A program made the translations under genes and the position numbers. The notes under the pieces were generated by a model. That model had not been told where the DNA came from and did no database searches. It saw only the letters and a list, made by a program, of their open reading frames with translations. Positions 25,629 to 39,186 of a DNA stretch of 64,000 nucleotides are shown here, in pieces. Positions within the stretch are counted from its first letter, which is position 1, and every line of letters begins with the position of its first letter. Source of the stretch: Syngnathus acus (taxonomy: Eukaryota > Chordata > Actinopteri > Syngnathiformes > Syngnathidae); the NCBI RefSeq assembly GCF_901709675.1, contig NC_051101.1, positions 1,176,001-1,240,000 on the forward strand. The letters run 5' to 3'.

Positions 25629-28600
25629 ACTGCAATAACGTATTGGACGCCGTAGCCCATGGATGTCCCCATTGGAGACGTGGCCAAACGCGAGGGCAGC
25701 TGCTTGTAAACCTGCAGGCGTGCTATCGATTGGAGAGACCATCGGGAAAGGTCAATAAGTAGACGACACGCGCGGTTCAAGTCTTCATTTCCCAGTTTTA
25801 TTCTTGGCTTGTCAAAGTGCCTCGCCTGTCAAAGCTAAGCTGCCTTTTCGCTCTGCTCTCTGCATACCAAAGTGTGTGTGTGTACTCACACATCTGTGTG
25901 TCGATGTAAAGGTCGGACGGACCCTCGCTGGCTTTGCAATTTGGTGAGTTAGCGGCAGTTGGTTGCGCAAGGTTTAGTTGCAGAGGTCTGCAAGGGGCCG
26001 ATGCCTGTTTTCTCAATTGGCTGCTCTGCTTTTGCATGAGCGAACTTGTTTGGTGTGTTTGATCACGCCTGTGATTATCGCCGACCTACTCACGTCTGTG
26101 ATGATGTACGGTATGCCATCAGTCCCTCTCGTTCTTCTTACTTCCTCTGCCCATTGGTAGTGTTAATATAGCGCTGGATAACTGTAACATTGAGTACGGT
26201 AGAGAGAGACGCCTGATCAAATATTTTGCTTGTTGTTTAAATCGTTTGATTGACTATTTCCATCCTACCTGTGTCTGTGTCACCTGTTATGCATTCCAAT
26301 TCCTTCTAACGAGTGCCAACAGCCAAAATGATGAGATTAGACAGTGATGTTTTAAAAAAAAAAAAAAAAAAAAAAATCGATATAGTGAGGGATAATAGGA
26401 GTTGAGATTGAAATAAGAGCAGTTTTCCTGGTATGTGATGCCCCACTTTTTTTTTTTATGAAGCTGTCAGGTCATTTAAAGTGTCACAAATGTCATAAAT
26501 GATCTTGTTTGGCATTTGCCTGCCACTGAAGCGGCTAACGTTGAGCAGAGCAAATGAGCGTGTGTGGTCTTGTGCGCGCTGGTCCAAATGACTCAATGAA
26601 TTTCTAAATTTGGAGTATGTTGGCGTGAGAAAAATGCGTCACCGCTAAGACACTGCCTGGGGCTTTATATATTTAAAAAAATAATAATAATAAATTGCGC
26701 AGGTTCTGGACCTGTCCCTATATAAGGTATTTGTTTTTCCTCATTGCTTTATTGTAACAAACAACAACAATTCCCTTCAGTCATCGGAGCATTAAATCAA
26801 TGAATTTTGTAATAAAAACAAACAGCTGACCTGTCTATTAAATAAATAAATAAATATTTGGCACGTGACATCTCTGGAGTCTATAGTAGGAAGCTGGTTT
26901 TTGAAGCTAGAGCACAAAACCATCCGACCCACTTGCCCAGAGCACCCCCCTCAAAAAAAAAACTCTTTTAGCATTTTAATCATATTTGTGGATGTTTGTG
27001 GCAGGCAATCATTAAGCTTCCGCGCTGACATTCATTGTGTTCCCACCTGCCCAAATTGCTCCAGCGGGCGGCATGGAAGAAAAGCTCATTTCATTACCAG
27101 GGCGCCACCCTCGGCTGCCAGAATGGAGCTTGTCAAGTCATCGAGCCGCCCCGGTCCACTTTAATAAAACGGTTGGCTCCAGGGAGAACGGCAGAAAGGA
27201 GATTCCATCCATCGGGGCCCGATAGTGAGCGCCCACTCTGCCGGCGGTCCAGCTGTCAGTCGGCCGGCGCTCGCCTTGATGAAGCGGCAGAGCGGGTTGG
27301 CGAGCTACCAAGGCCGTCCGTCAGATAGTTTTGGTGATGTCCGCGCCATTCGGATGCGGCGCGATAGTGGGGATCACGCCGAGGGCACGGGTGCCATTTG
27401 TCAAACGCGCACTTTTTTATCAAAGTGTCACCGGCTTCCCATCAAAGGGTTCGACAAGCCGGGGTGAAGGGACTCGTCCGTATCTAACCACCCGAGTTAA
27501 ATTAATTCTACCAGAATCAATCTAATTTCTTTATGACGCCAATCCCTCTGAAGTCAACCGACGCGCGAGCCGAGTAACTCAATTCGAGGCAAGTCGTCGA
27601 AATGACCGCGCCATAATGATGGCTCCCTTCGGTTGTTTGATGCTTTTGTTATGTTACGGATATTTTTAGATGTCTTTGTTAAGACCTCAAGGATTCGTTA
27701 ATTTACTAGAGCGCCCTCGCCCTAGCTGAGCTCAAGATAACTACTTCGAACCAGATCTGACAATTCCTGATGTTAAGGATTAAAGCTGTCTTCACTTTAA
27801 AAAGAATTGAACGGATTTAAAGAATGACTATGATAGGGAAATAAAGACATTTTAAAGTTGTAATTACTGCATATAAAACCATGCTCAACATAGTTAATAC
27901 GAAATAATCGATAACCGAATTAAGGCTTAAGAAGAGATTTAATGAATAAGCAAGAAAAAGAATTACAAGTCAAAAAAACAAGACTCACCCACTCAGAACA
28001 AAAGAGGAGACTAAAGGTCTAAAATCCTATTTGCTTGAACAAGTCGAGTGATCGGCTCTCCTTTGTTCCAAAATCCGAATTCTGTTTAAAAAAAAGAGGA
28101 AAGGTCTGGCCGTGAGGAGCATAGCCAAAAAAGTAAAATTGGTGTCTTCCCCTTTCTGCCCGGAGCGGCTGTCTCCTCTGCCTTCCTCGAAGCTTAAAAT
28201 TTGACAAAGTCCAATTCGAAGACTTCATCTGAGTAGATTTTGGTTCAATCTCAAAAAGAATGAAAAATCCATCTTCGTTCTTTTACTCCGGGCAGCGTCA
28301 CGGCCATCGCCCTGACTAGGAAGAAGCGCGCCCGCTCTGTGTCCGGGCAACATATTTATAGGCTTCTGGAATTACCTCATCGTAATATGTAGGTGAAAGG
28401 TCAGAATCCCTGCACCACTGGTTGTCTTGGCAACCTTGCTTCAAGCAGCAACCACTGCGCATGACAGCAGTCCGCCACCGGATGCAGATGTTTCCTGTTT
28501 TGCTCGTTCTTTCACTATTAGCCCTTGATGTCTCCTCTCAACTTAATACATTCAGGTATGGATGGAACACCAATGTTAAATACTAGGGGTGTAACGATTC

Positions 28601-31600
28601 ATCGATACACATCGATTAATCGATATAATGCTCTACGATTTATTGGCATCGATGCTAAACGTAAACATCGATTTATATCGCCGTGTTTGACCTCGGACAT
28701 TAGACGCGACTTTATTTTGAAATCCAGTTCATTGTTGCTTGCTTCCTCTTTCCGGGAGCAGTACGCGGCGTGCTGTGTTGTGAGCAGAGCAGGCACGTGA
28801 AAGGGGAGCCGACAACTACGCGGCTCCTGGGCTGGTGCTATGGCTAGTGTCCAAGAAGACGAGGAAATTCGCTCCCCTTTGGGCTTCAAGTCATTCGTTT
28901 GGAAGCACTTTGGATTCCAAAGAAAAGATGGCTCAACGGACAATTAAAATTATTGTAAATAAATAGTTCAGTAATGCACTTTAAAGTTAATGGTATTACA
29001 AAAAAAGAAAGAATATTCATTATTCTTTACTTATATGAGAAAAAATATAGTATGTATTGTATACTACAATACTCTTGTAATTTCCTAAATAAAGAGTTTG
29101 CCGTACCTTGTTGATTTTGCGTATGAATTGTTATAAATCAGGATATTGTTCTATATTTTTTATTTAAAAAAAAAAATGAAATAAAAATAAAAATATCGAT
29201 CGTGGAGCACTATATCGTGATGTATCGTGAATGAATCACAGCAGGCTTTAAGATATCGGCAATAATCGTATCGTGGTCCTTTGTATCGATATGATATCGT
29301 ATCGTGACAAAACCCACGATTTACACCCCTATTAAATACAGGTTGGACAAAACATTGCAACATTAATCACATATATCTTGTCTGATAAAGATCAATCTCA
29401 ACACATAATAGTACTTAACACAATAATGGGTTCCTCCAACTTAAACACATATATTGATATTGCTCAAGCTGTTACATCTTAAAATTATGGCATAGCAAAC
29501 TCATTCCAAAATTGTGCGTTGCTACGTGTTTGAACAGGTCGTGTCCTCCCAATTGCTAACAATTTAATTTATTAGATTTGTTAATTTCCATCAGGTCACC
29601 CTATGTCAAGCTTTAACACCATCTCCGGGTGAAAGTTTGGAACTACTACATGTTTTGGGATAGCCAATGTGCCTGGGCCAAATTCAATACCTAATTTTAC
29701 ACCATCTTGTACCACCATGCCACTTGACACATTAGACGTTAAAGTGTGCCTCGCAGGGAACGAGGATGGCTGATGCAGGTTTTCGATGCAGACAAGCACA
29801 GTTGGTTTTGTAGCGGATCTCAGGATTTGGTTTCCTTGGTGTCCCAATTCCTACTCCTAAATAAAACATGCAGACAGTGAGCACATCCCTTTGGAACTTC
29901 AGAGAGCCTCGTTGTCGGCCGTGAGTGCGCATGCGTCATAAAAACTGAAGAAGAATAAGAACTGAAAGAGTCCAACCTTTTGTGAATGTGGAAGGAAACA
30001 GAAGTAGGTGTTTTTGCCCGGCTGCATGTGTGCGCGCGCGCGCGTGCGGGATGACGAGCGATTTGCACAAGGTCAGGTGTGCGGGCGCTTCGCTCTGTTT
30101 CTTTCTTGCCGCGCCACCTCTTTCCACCGGGCCGCCTGACGAGCTCCATTTTTCACGTCGTTTCTCTTTGTGGTCTCCTTATTTGTGGCTCTTTTGTCCC
30201 CGCGGCCGTCTGTCGTTAACCTTGTTTATGGCATTGTCTCCTCCTCCTCTCGTCCTTCGCTTCCTGCGTCGCCTCTTCCCTCCTTCATTCCTTATTCCTG
30301 GCACAGCGTTCTTTTCGCACCCTTTCACCCCCTCCTCATTTTCCTCTTCACATCCCAATGGCTGGAAATATGCAAATGTTACTGTGAGCAGACAGAGGAT
30401 CAGGGTGGCCTGTTGTGAACGTTTGCGTAACCGTCGCTGACAGAACTTGCCGGCCGGAAGCTGTTGGGGGCATCCGTCGGTGTCGACGGCATCACTCGTC
30501 TTTGGTGCCCCCCATTTCTTCCCGTACCCTTGAAGCGCCCCTTTTTTTTCTTCTCCAGTTCCCTCCACGAGACTCGTCTGCCTTCCCCTATCTTCATATG
30601 AGCGCCGCTCTCTAATTATTTATACTGTCAATTCTTCTTTCCAAATGCCGTATGCCTTGCCCACTTGAAGCCTTGAAGGTAGGGCGACCATCGGAAAGGC
30701 TTTTTGTGCATCTTTGCCCACGTGCAATATTCATATCCTCGAGGCGGCCGAGCACGTCTCTTCTCGAGTGTTGACCGGCGTTGGCTCTGCTCTACCTCCT
30801 CGGCAACGATGGCTGGGCCCTTGCGTGACTTGCGGGCGCTCCGTCGCTCTGTCTTGAAGGCCAACCTGGCCGACGGGACGCCCATCTTGTGTGCCAACTG
30901 GCACGGATCCAGTCTTTGAAAATCTTTTTTTGTGGTCCTTGTATCGCAGTGGACAAATCATACACACATACATACACGCGCAAAATCAAAAGTCTTTCAG
31001 CCTAATGCTAAGCATGAATTGTTTATACTTTGCAAAATTTGCATCCACGTTGCACCGTAAATGCCAAAACGGAAATCGGAAAATCACCGTCGTCAATCCA
31101 AATGGCCGCCGATGCCAACTTCAAGAGTGGAGCAGCTTCAGTGTCATTTTTTTTCTTTGAAATGACATGTGGTGCGGCAGTCCCTCCAATCAAGACGTGT
31201 AATGAAGCGCTTCGTCTTGCGGCGACTTAAGCGCAGGTCTCGGTCCCAGAACTAATTTGGGCCAAGTTGGAGTTGATGGACGCGAGCCTCCTCTCCCGTA
31301 CGACAGATGCAAAAATCACAATCGCGGAGCCTTCATGCGTAGGAATTTGTCCGGCATAGTGAGCAAGCTCGCCCGGTGCTTGTCCAAAGGGTCCTCTGTG
31401 GCTTGCGAGCGTATTGCAAATTGGGCCGGTCCCCGGGAGAGCTGCTGTTATGCTGGGAAAAGCCTTGTTTTTCTCTTTACTCCCCATCGCTCGTATTGAT
31501 ATCGCACGTCTCCCCAGAGAAGAAAAGGTGTGCGCTTTATTGCTCGTCAAAAAGAAAGACAGCAATGCCCTTTTCCTGTTCTCTCCTAGCCGACGGCTTT

Positions 31601-34600
31601 TCATTCTTGCCGGTTGTGTCGATGATATTAGTTACAACACGACAGCGGCTCAACACCGACTGGTCCAACCGGATCGGCCGGTAATTGTTTACGTGAAGGG
31701 GGGAATTAGCTTCCGCCGGTGCGTGCGAGTATCGAGAGCGAGACGTGCGCTCATCAATTAAGCCCAATTGCGTGTCGGCAACTCGTGTCGAAATGGGGAG
31801 CGATTTCGGGTCTCGTGAGAATCGAGCGGAGCAGGTTCCCCTATTTACATTTCTCAATGTTACCGTGGAGCCAGTAAAAAAATGAAGTGCTTTTCTCTGC
31901 TTTCCAGTCTGGATCAGCTGCCAGGAAATCATCAACTCAAACCTATTCAAGCACCCGAATAGCATGCTGGAGCATCTAAAAAAAAAAAACGGAACCATGT
32001 CGGAATTGTTTTAATCAAACATTACTGTCAATTTATTTTGTGCATAAATCAAGGGGAAAAAAACCTCACCCCCATACAGGATATAACTGCTCATCAAAAT
32101 ATATAAAAATAATTATCAATTTGACAGTTTGAAGCTTTTAGCGCCACCTACGGGACTTGAGCAGAACTGCAGTTCAGTGTTCAGCGCAAGAGCCCTTCGG
32201 TCGTCAGCTTTGACTTTCTGTCGCAAGTGGTTAACTTGCATAGTGCGAGTCGGATTTCAAAACTCATCTAACTGTGTGTACATTGAGTACACGCGCGCCA
32301 GCTGCAGAAATTTGAGGTTGCCTCTGTGCAGGTAATCCACTTTTTCTTGAAACAGGTGCCATCTTGCTGACACGTACTTAATGGCGGCTTACTCATACAA
32401 GTAATTACATTTTGACAGAAACCTGGATTACACACGCACGCACACACGTACGCACAGCGGCTGCAGATTGTCGTCCCGAAGCTCCAGCGCTCACTTTCTG
32501 GCATGTTTATTTTACCTCCTTGGCGGAACTGCGTGGCTATCGGCAAGTGGGAGGCAATGGAGCGGCGAGACCCTCTGGATGATTGACGACAGCTTTTCTG
32601 TCGTCCCCTTCCCATTTTTTTTTTTCAATTTAGTTTTGCCCGCCGTGTTCACGCAGGCAATCATTCGATCAAACGTCCTCGCCAGTGTTGACGCTTATCT
32701 GTTCCTCATGTGTGAGCGTTTCCTTTGGCTTTGTGTGTTTTAGGGGCGTCCGGCCAGCGAGTGAAAGTGGAGCCGGAGGTGCTCTCCTACCCCGGCCAGA
32801 CAGTCAACCTGCGCTGCGCCTTCACCGACACCACCGATATTCAGCTCACCTTGGTCAGGCGGGATCCTCACGCTCACCTTGGCTTTGCGTGTCCCAAAAT
32901 ATATTTTGGACAGAGGCAGGATCCTCACGCTCACCTTGGCTTTGTGTCTCAAAACATATTTTGGACACTCTTTACTTTTTTCTATTCCCTCAAGTTTTGG
33001 AGATTTTTTTTGTCATGTTATAATTTGCCGATTGATTGGATCCTCAAAATAAGGCGTTACGGCAAATGGAATCACGTTCTCTGCTGCCTTGGTGATTTGT
33101 TAATAATCCAACGTTAATCAGCATATATGGCCAAATTTTATTTTCAATTTTTGTTCCAATATTGAATTATTTGGATCTTCCGGGCGACTCTTTTTACCTC
33201 CTCTTTGTGTACCCGCTTTGGGTTGATTTGGATGAATTCTCTCGTAGTCGCCCTCCTAAATGGCCGACTTCCTGGATCGTCTGGGGCTGCTTCTGTACCA
33301 AAATGGCAATTGGGCTCAGGCCTCGGCAGTCCCTGGTGTCGAGTCCCTAAAATGACGGCATCATTGTATCTCCTTGTGCTGATAATTTGTAGCAATGGCT
33401 TGGCTGCAGTCACCATTGTCAGCGGAAGGACGGCTGTGGGATCGGCGCCGGCTGCCTTATTTGCCCCCCGCATTAAATTTTAATCAATCAACTCATAGCT
33501 CACGGAAATAATGCCAAGGCTACTCATAGATTTTTCATCACATTTGGGCTTAGCGTTTGACGACAGCAAAGAAACAATGCTAATCTTCGTTTTGCTTGAG
33601 GGGATTGAGAATGGTAATGGCCACACTCCTTGCCCGCATCTCAATCAAGCGGAAAGTTTCTGGGAGTAGCTGAGTGTGTGTGTGGTGCTTGGGATGGCGT
33701 GCTGCTCCTGAAAATGTGCGTGCCTCTGCTTCCGCAGGTCACATGGATGTACAAGCCCAAGGAGGGAGGGCGGGAGAACATCGCCGTGTTGCACCCCAAA
33801 CATGGGCCCACCTACCCCGAGTCTCCGCTGAAGGAGCGGATCAGCTTCACGCAGGTCCCCCCCAACATGGACAGCCCCTCCATCCAAATTAGTGACGTTC
33901 GCATGACTGACGAGGGCGAGTACATCTGCGTGGTTGCCTCCTACCCCGGCGGCAACAAGCAGGGAATCACCCAACTGGTCATGCTCAGTAAGTCTCCAAA
34001 GACACTATTGATCACAGTGTGATTGACATCCCACCTCAGAGTTGTGCTGTAAGAAAGATTAAAAGGCTGCAAAATACTTGGCGGGTGTCGATGATGCGTC
34101 TGCCGAAGTGCGTTGCCAGCATGAGACTATAATTAAGAGTCGAGTCGGTGTAATTAAGGAATACAACATCTTTACTCACTTCTAAGCTTTGGAGCCAACT
34201 TGCCATGGGCATAATAATCCAATCATTCCTGATGAATTTGGTCACGCAATGAACCATTGACGAAACAATCGGCGGCGCCTCGCCGTGTCCTCAACTGCAA
34301 GCGGCGAATTTGCTTTTGGGCTCAAGTACTGCATTTCTTGTCAAGTCGCTCACGTTTGCATTTGGTCCGGTGTCCCTCGCGTATCCTCTTTCCAAATTCT
34401 AGGCCATGGACTCATTGCAATTTTAAGTACTGTTGTTAGATCAATTGTGTTCTGGAAGCGTCTGTCTAACCCAGACGTGGGCAAACTACGGCCCGCGGAC
34501 CACATCCGGCCCACGGGGCCGTTTAATCCGGCCCGCCAAACCTGAATAAATTGTATTAAAAAAATGTTTGGGTCATTTTCCCTGCAATTACTATGTTTCC

Positions 34601-37600
34601 CTGATAGATGGGGAAGCGCCCACCCGCACATTTACTCCCGGAAGTGCGTGTACGTACTAAGTAGTACGGACCCGGCGGACTCCGCGCTCTAGTTCCTTCA
34701 GTGCCGAATTTCGAGTGTGGGCTGTGACGTCAGCATTCTCGTCAGATACAGTTTTACGCTAATGCCACCCACAAACCTTCCCCTGGAATCCTTCCATTAA
34801 AATGAGTGGCCCGAGGAAAAGAAAGGTGGACACTGAGTGCCGAGTGTTTAAAAAAATAGTGGACAATTTGGCTCGACCTACGTGTGTGAGCAGACAGACG
34901 TTCAGCCACATGAATGTCAACAAAGCCCGTCACAGATCTAGGTTAACGGACCGACACCTCAACAAATTTTACTCCAAACCATGATGCGCTTGCAAAAAAG
35001 GGAGACCAACAATACTATTGATTTCTTTATTACTTTATTTAGATGTATTCTTTCACTGATTCTTCAAGATGATGTATTTGGTCAGAATGTTTGCCGTTTG
35101 ATGTGATTTCGCCTCATTAGATAAACATATTTCATAAATCTGACCTGCAGGCGCTGAAGTGATGGAAACTATTATTCATAATAACAGTGTCGTATATAAT
35201 GAGAATCACTGATAGTAGTTTTTTGGTGAAATATTTTTTTAATGCTGTTAATAAATGCATTTGTTTTCAAAAAGCTTTTTTTGAATATCCATGCTTTACT
35301 ACCTACTAAAAGTACAAACCCTTTATGCAATGACTTTTACATGTCATTTCTATTACTTCACACAAACACGACATCCATCTGCTCCTGGTTCGGCCCCCCG
35401 GTCAAAATTTAGAACCAAATTTGGCCCGCCAGTCAAAAGGTTTGCCCACCCCTGGTCTAACCTAACGCTTGCGCCCCCTCATTGATCCAAGTTTGATTCA
35501 GCTCGCCTCCAATCACATTCCAGAGTTCGTTTTGGGCTGAGTCTTAGTTGCCAATCATTTGGTGAGGTTGTTTTTCTCAATGTGGTAAACTGAGTTTTAA
35601 ATTCAAGCAAAAGTTGAGCCTGTGTTTTCCTCCTCAGCGAAGCCCCAGAACTCTGCTTCGGCGCTAACGGTGGAAGCAGGCCGCAACCCCACGGTGGTGG
35701 CACGCTGCCAATCACACAATGGGCGCCCGGAGGCGCAGATCCGCTGGGTGACGACCGCCGACGGCAACGCCAGCACCTCGTCCCAGCCGGGTCAAGACAA
35801 CACAGTGTCGGTGAGCAGCGAGTACCGCCTGGCCCCCACCGCCGCCGACAACGGCAAAGACATCAGCTGCGTGGTTTCGCACCGCACGCAGACCTCGCCC
35901 GAGAGCTTCCAGATGAAACTCAACGTTTTATGTAAGAGTCCCAAGCGGCTGGTTTTACTCGTTCCCCCTGCAAGCGGGCTGGTCCCCACTTTGCTTCCTC
36001 TCCGCAGACGCCCCGCAGGTGAAAATCGTGGGTTACGACAATAATTGGTACGTGGGCCGGACCAATGTGCTGCTCACCTGTCAGGCCACCGGCAACCCGG
36101 TCCCGACGACGGTCCTGTGGAAGTCGTGAGTACCACCACCCCCCCTCTTGCCTTTGTTGATGGACGCTCTTCCCCTCCTCGCATCTTTCATCCGTTGCCA
36201 TGACCGACCGGGGCTTCATTTGAACACAATAAAACAGATATTCAAAAGGAAAACCAGATGTTATTGGATAGTGTTGAGGGCATGGCGTCGCGATGACGAG
36301 TTGTGACTCAAAGCGACGACTCAAAATCATCCTGCTGCCGTCTTCCTCCAGAATGACGGGAGCCATGCCCGACACGGTGCAAATCAAAGACAACCAGCTG
36401 AAGGTGCTGAAGGTGGACGAGGCTGTCAACACCACTTTTGTCTGCGAGGTCAAGAACCGCATCGGGACCGGCAGGGAGAAGGTCACCGCCTTGGTCAGAG
36501 GTCAGTCAAATGTTTAGGACATGAGGAAAAAAGAAAAAAAAAATCCAGTTTGTGCCGATGCTCTCTCGAGACAATTGTGGCTAATGATGCAATGAGGCCT
36601 CGTGCGATGCATCAAAGCACTTCTTTTCATCATCGGCAGCATCACGCCGGTGGTGTCACAACACCGTTTCAACTCAAAGAACAAAATCACACTTTCCACA
36701 TGACATGAAATCACCTCAAAAAACAACAAAATGCGTCGTCGGACTTTTATCACACAGGCAACACGGTCCTAAAAGGCGAGGACTTTTATCTTGTCCCCAG
36801 GGAATCAAGCACGTGCGCATGCGTGCGTTTTAGCTCTCCTCCTTTGTCCTACTTTGAATTGACGCTCCCTCGTTGGTGAGCGCTCCATCGCATACGTTTT
36901 TCTCACATTATAGTTTCCGCACCAAACGTCCTTCTCGCCACGACTTTTTTTTATTATTATTTTTTTTTTTTAATGAGCTGCCAAACTTCACCCCATGAAC
37001 TCGATAATAAAAGAAAAAAAACCGTAGCTGTTGCGTATGTTGTCGGGCCCGCGTGATTACAGACGCACGAAGGCTTTATGCTCATCATTTCCAAGCCAAA
37101 CGTTTTTTTAAATTCTGATTCATTTTACATCAGGAGAGCTGTGCTTGTTCTTGCACGTTGGCCTCCCCGTTTAGTTCTTTGGCCGTCTTCCCTTCCTTTC
37201 TGTGCCGAGGCAAGTGCAGGCATCTGGCGTGGCGCTGGCCACCTCCCGCTGCCGCTTTACAGGCGAGGAGCATGTAAAAAAAAGTCCAAATCCAGGCAGC
37301 ACGGGCACACAGGCAAGCGGCGTGCAATATTGAGGCTTTTGATGGACTAAGAAGTCAGCCAGTGTGTAACGGGATGAATCAGTGCCAGCGTGCAAAGGCA
37401 CGAGGGGATGGAGCGAGCGAGTGAGAGCGAGAGAGAGAGAGGATGCTGAAGGCATTTGAAAGTCCCATGGGAGTCGTCATGTGCCAGCGCATTTGATGTG
37501 CAGAGCTTTTGGGCGGTGGCGCTATCTGTGGCTGTGCTAGCGTGTGTCTGTCTTCTCTGCAAGCCTCTTGGAGCGGATCAGTCGCCCTTTGCTGCTCCAG

Positions 37601-39146
37601 CTACTTGCTGCTTTCTTTGCCATTTCCACATCCGCTCTTTTGCTGTCTCTTTGGAAAAAACATTTTCGATATATGGGGCAATTAGTTGTGTACACAATTG
37701 TCACATGAGCAAAACCTTTGGTAGAATTGACCAACTTGAAATGTTTTTGACTTTGAAATTGGACACAGTTTCACTCCACTGTCATGTTGCTCCTCCACCG
37801 CCGGCAGCTGACATGCGCGCTTTTTCATTGCGACTCCTCATCCTCCTTATCTGTCGCAGGTTCCCTTTCGGCCTTGCTGAGTCTGGCTCTAACCCCCCCC
37901 CCGCCTTCGGCATTCATTTTCCTCTTCAGCGCTATCTCTCCCTACTTCTGACACCAGTGTAGCTTTTCCGTAATGATGGCTTAGTGCTCTCCGTCCGTCC
38001 GACCATCCATCAGTCCACTTGATCCAGCGCTCTGCTGGGCCGGCCCCCGGAGCGCAAGCGTGCGCCTCCATCAGTTGTCCGTCTTAGTCTGCACAGCGGT
38101 GACTCAAGAAAGTTAGCATGACCTCATCCGAATCGGCGCTTTGGGCCGTGCCGCAAATAGACGTCCTCTCCATTGGCGAGTTCTCAGAGTGGAGAGCACA
38201 AAGGGGCCAGAGCGTCTTGGTCCTCCGGGCGGCTTCTGGTCCATCTGACTGGGCCCGCGTCTCCGACCATGCGAGAGTTAGCCTGAGAGCAGGTCCGGTG
38301 AAGCCGAGTCCGCCGCCGGTGGAGTCAAACTGGCCCGCCGCCCATTAGCGCACGCGCGCCTCCTTCGATAACTTAGCGAGTTTGACAGCCGAGGCTCCCC
38401 AGCTATGCCGGAGGTGCGGCCCGGCATGGTGCTGTGCGCCTTTTTTTGGAAAGCCGCTGCAGAAGTTACTTCCACTCCATCTCTCAAATGACTTTTGCTC
38501 ACTTGGCGATCACGATCGCGCCGGACTCAGCTTTGCAAGAAACGGACCGCTTTTTTGCTTTGCCGTTTGTACGTACTGTCGAAAAAGGATGGCGGCCTTC
38601 TTGGACTTTCACATACAGCGGTCGTAAAAGGTCATCGGGTCTGAGCGGGTTGTTGCCAGCGGTTTCCAGGAACTGGGAAATGAGGATGCTGAAGGCTTCC
38701 CTTCCCTTTCCGTTAAATCCACCAAAGGATTTGCAACAAGACTTTCGAGAGGGAGGGAAAGCGAGACGCCGAAAAGTTGAAATGCAGCCTGAACTCTATG
38801 GAGCCGCAACGCTGCGCTTGCGTTTTGGCACTGCAGGTTGTCTTGCTACTGAAAAGATTGCATTCAAAAACAAAATGCAACTTTGTCTAGAATTTGTCTT
38901 GATCCGTTTTTACCCCACTGGCGGTGCTAGCCAGCTAACGAATGAACGAGCAGGACTCTCCCAAGGATTGCTATTTGCCACTCGCGCACCTACCTCATTG
39001 ACATGAGCACAGTTTGAGGTCGCAGAGAGCTTTCCGTCACGTGGCGTGCGTGGAACCTGAGGTGCTAATGCCTTTCTCGTGTTCTCTTTGCGGGTGGGCA
39101 GGCGCCGTGGGGCTAACTGTTACTTCGTGTATGTGTGTGGGTGTGC

Positions 39147-39186
<40 letters not shown>

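Larger units (their letters stand above)
2305..32743 (+). other. Nectin intron 1 (about 30.4 kb)
   Basis: The span runs from donor GTAAGG to acceptor TTTTAG, and both borders are confirmed by the shared reading phase. It contains microsatellites, transposon remnants and no recognisable coding exon. Large first introns are common in nectin genes and often carry regulatory DNA, which I cannot confirm here. Confidence 0.85.

Noticed and set aside
29596-29847. Minus-strand frame of 83 codons beside the BED-type hAT element
   Set aside because: Looked possibly retroelement-derived, but no motif could be identified.
38434-39006. Plus-strand frame of 190 codons in intron 6
   Set aside because: Composition looks random, there is no domain, and no splice sites in the right phase join it to the nectin exons.
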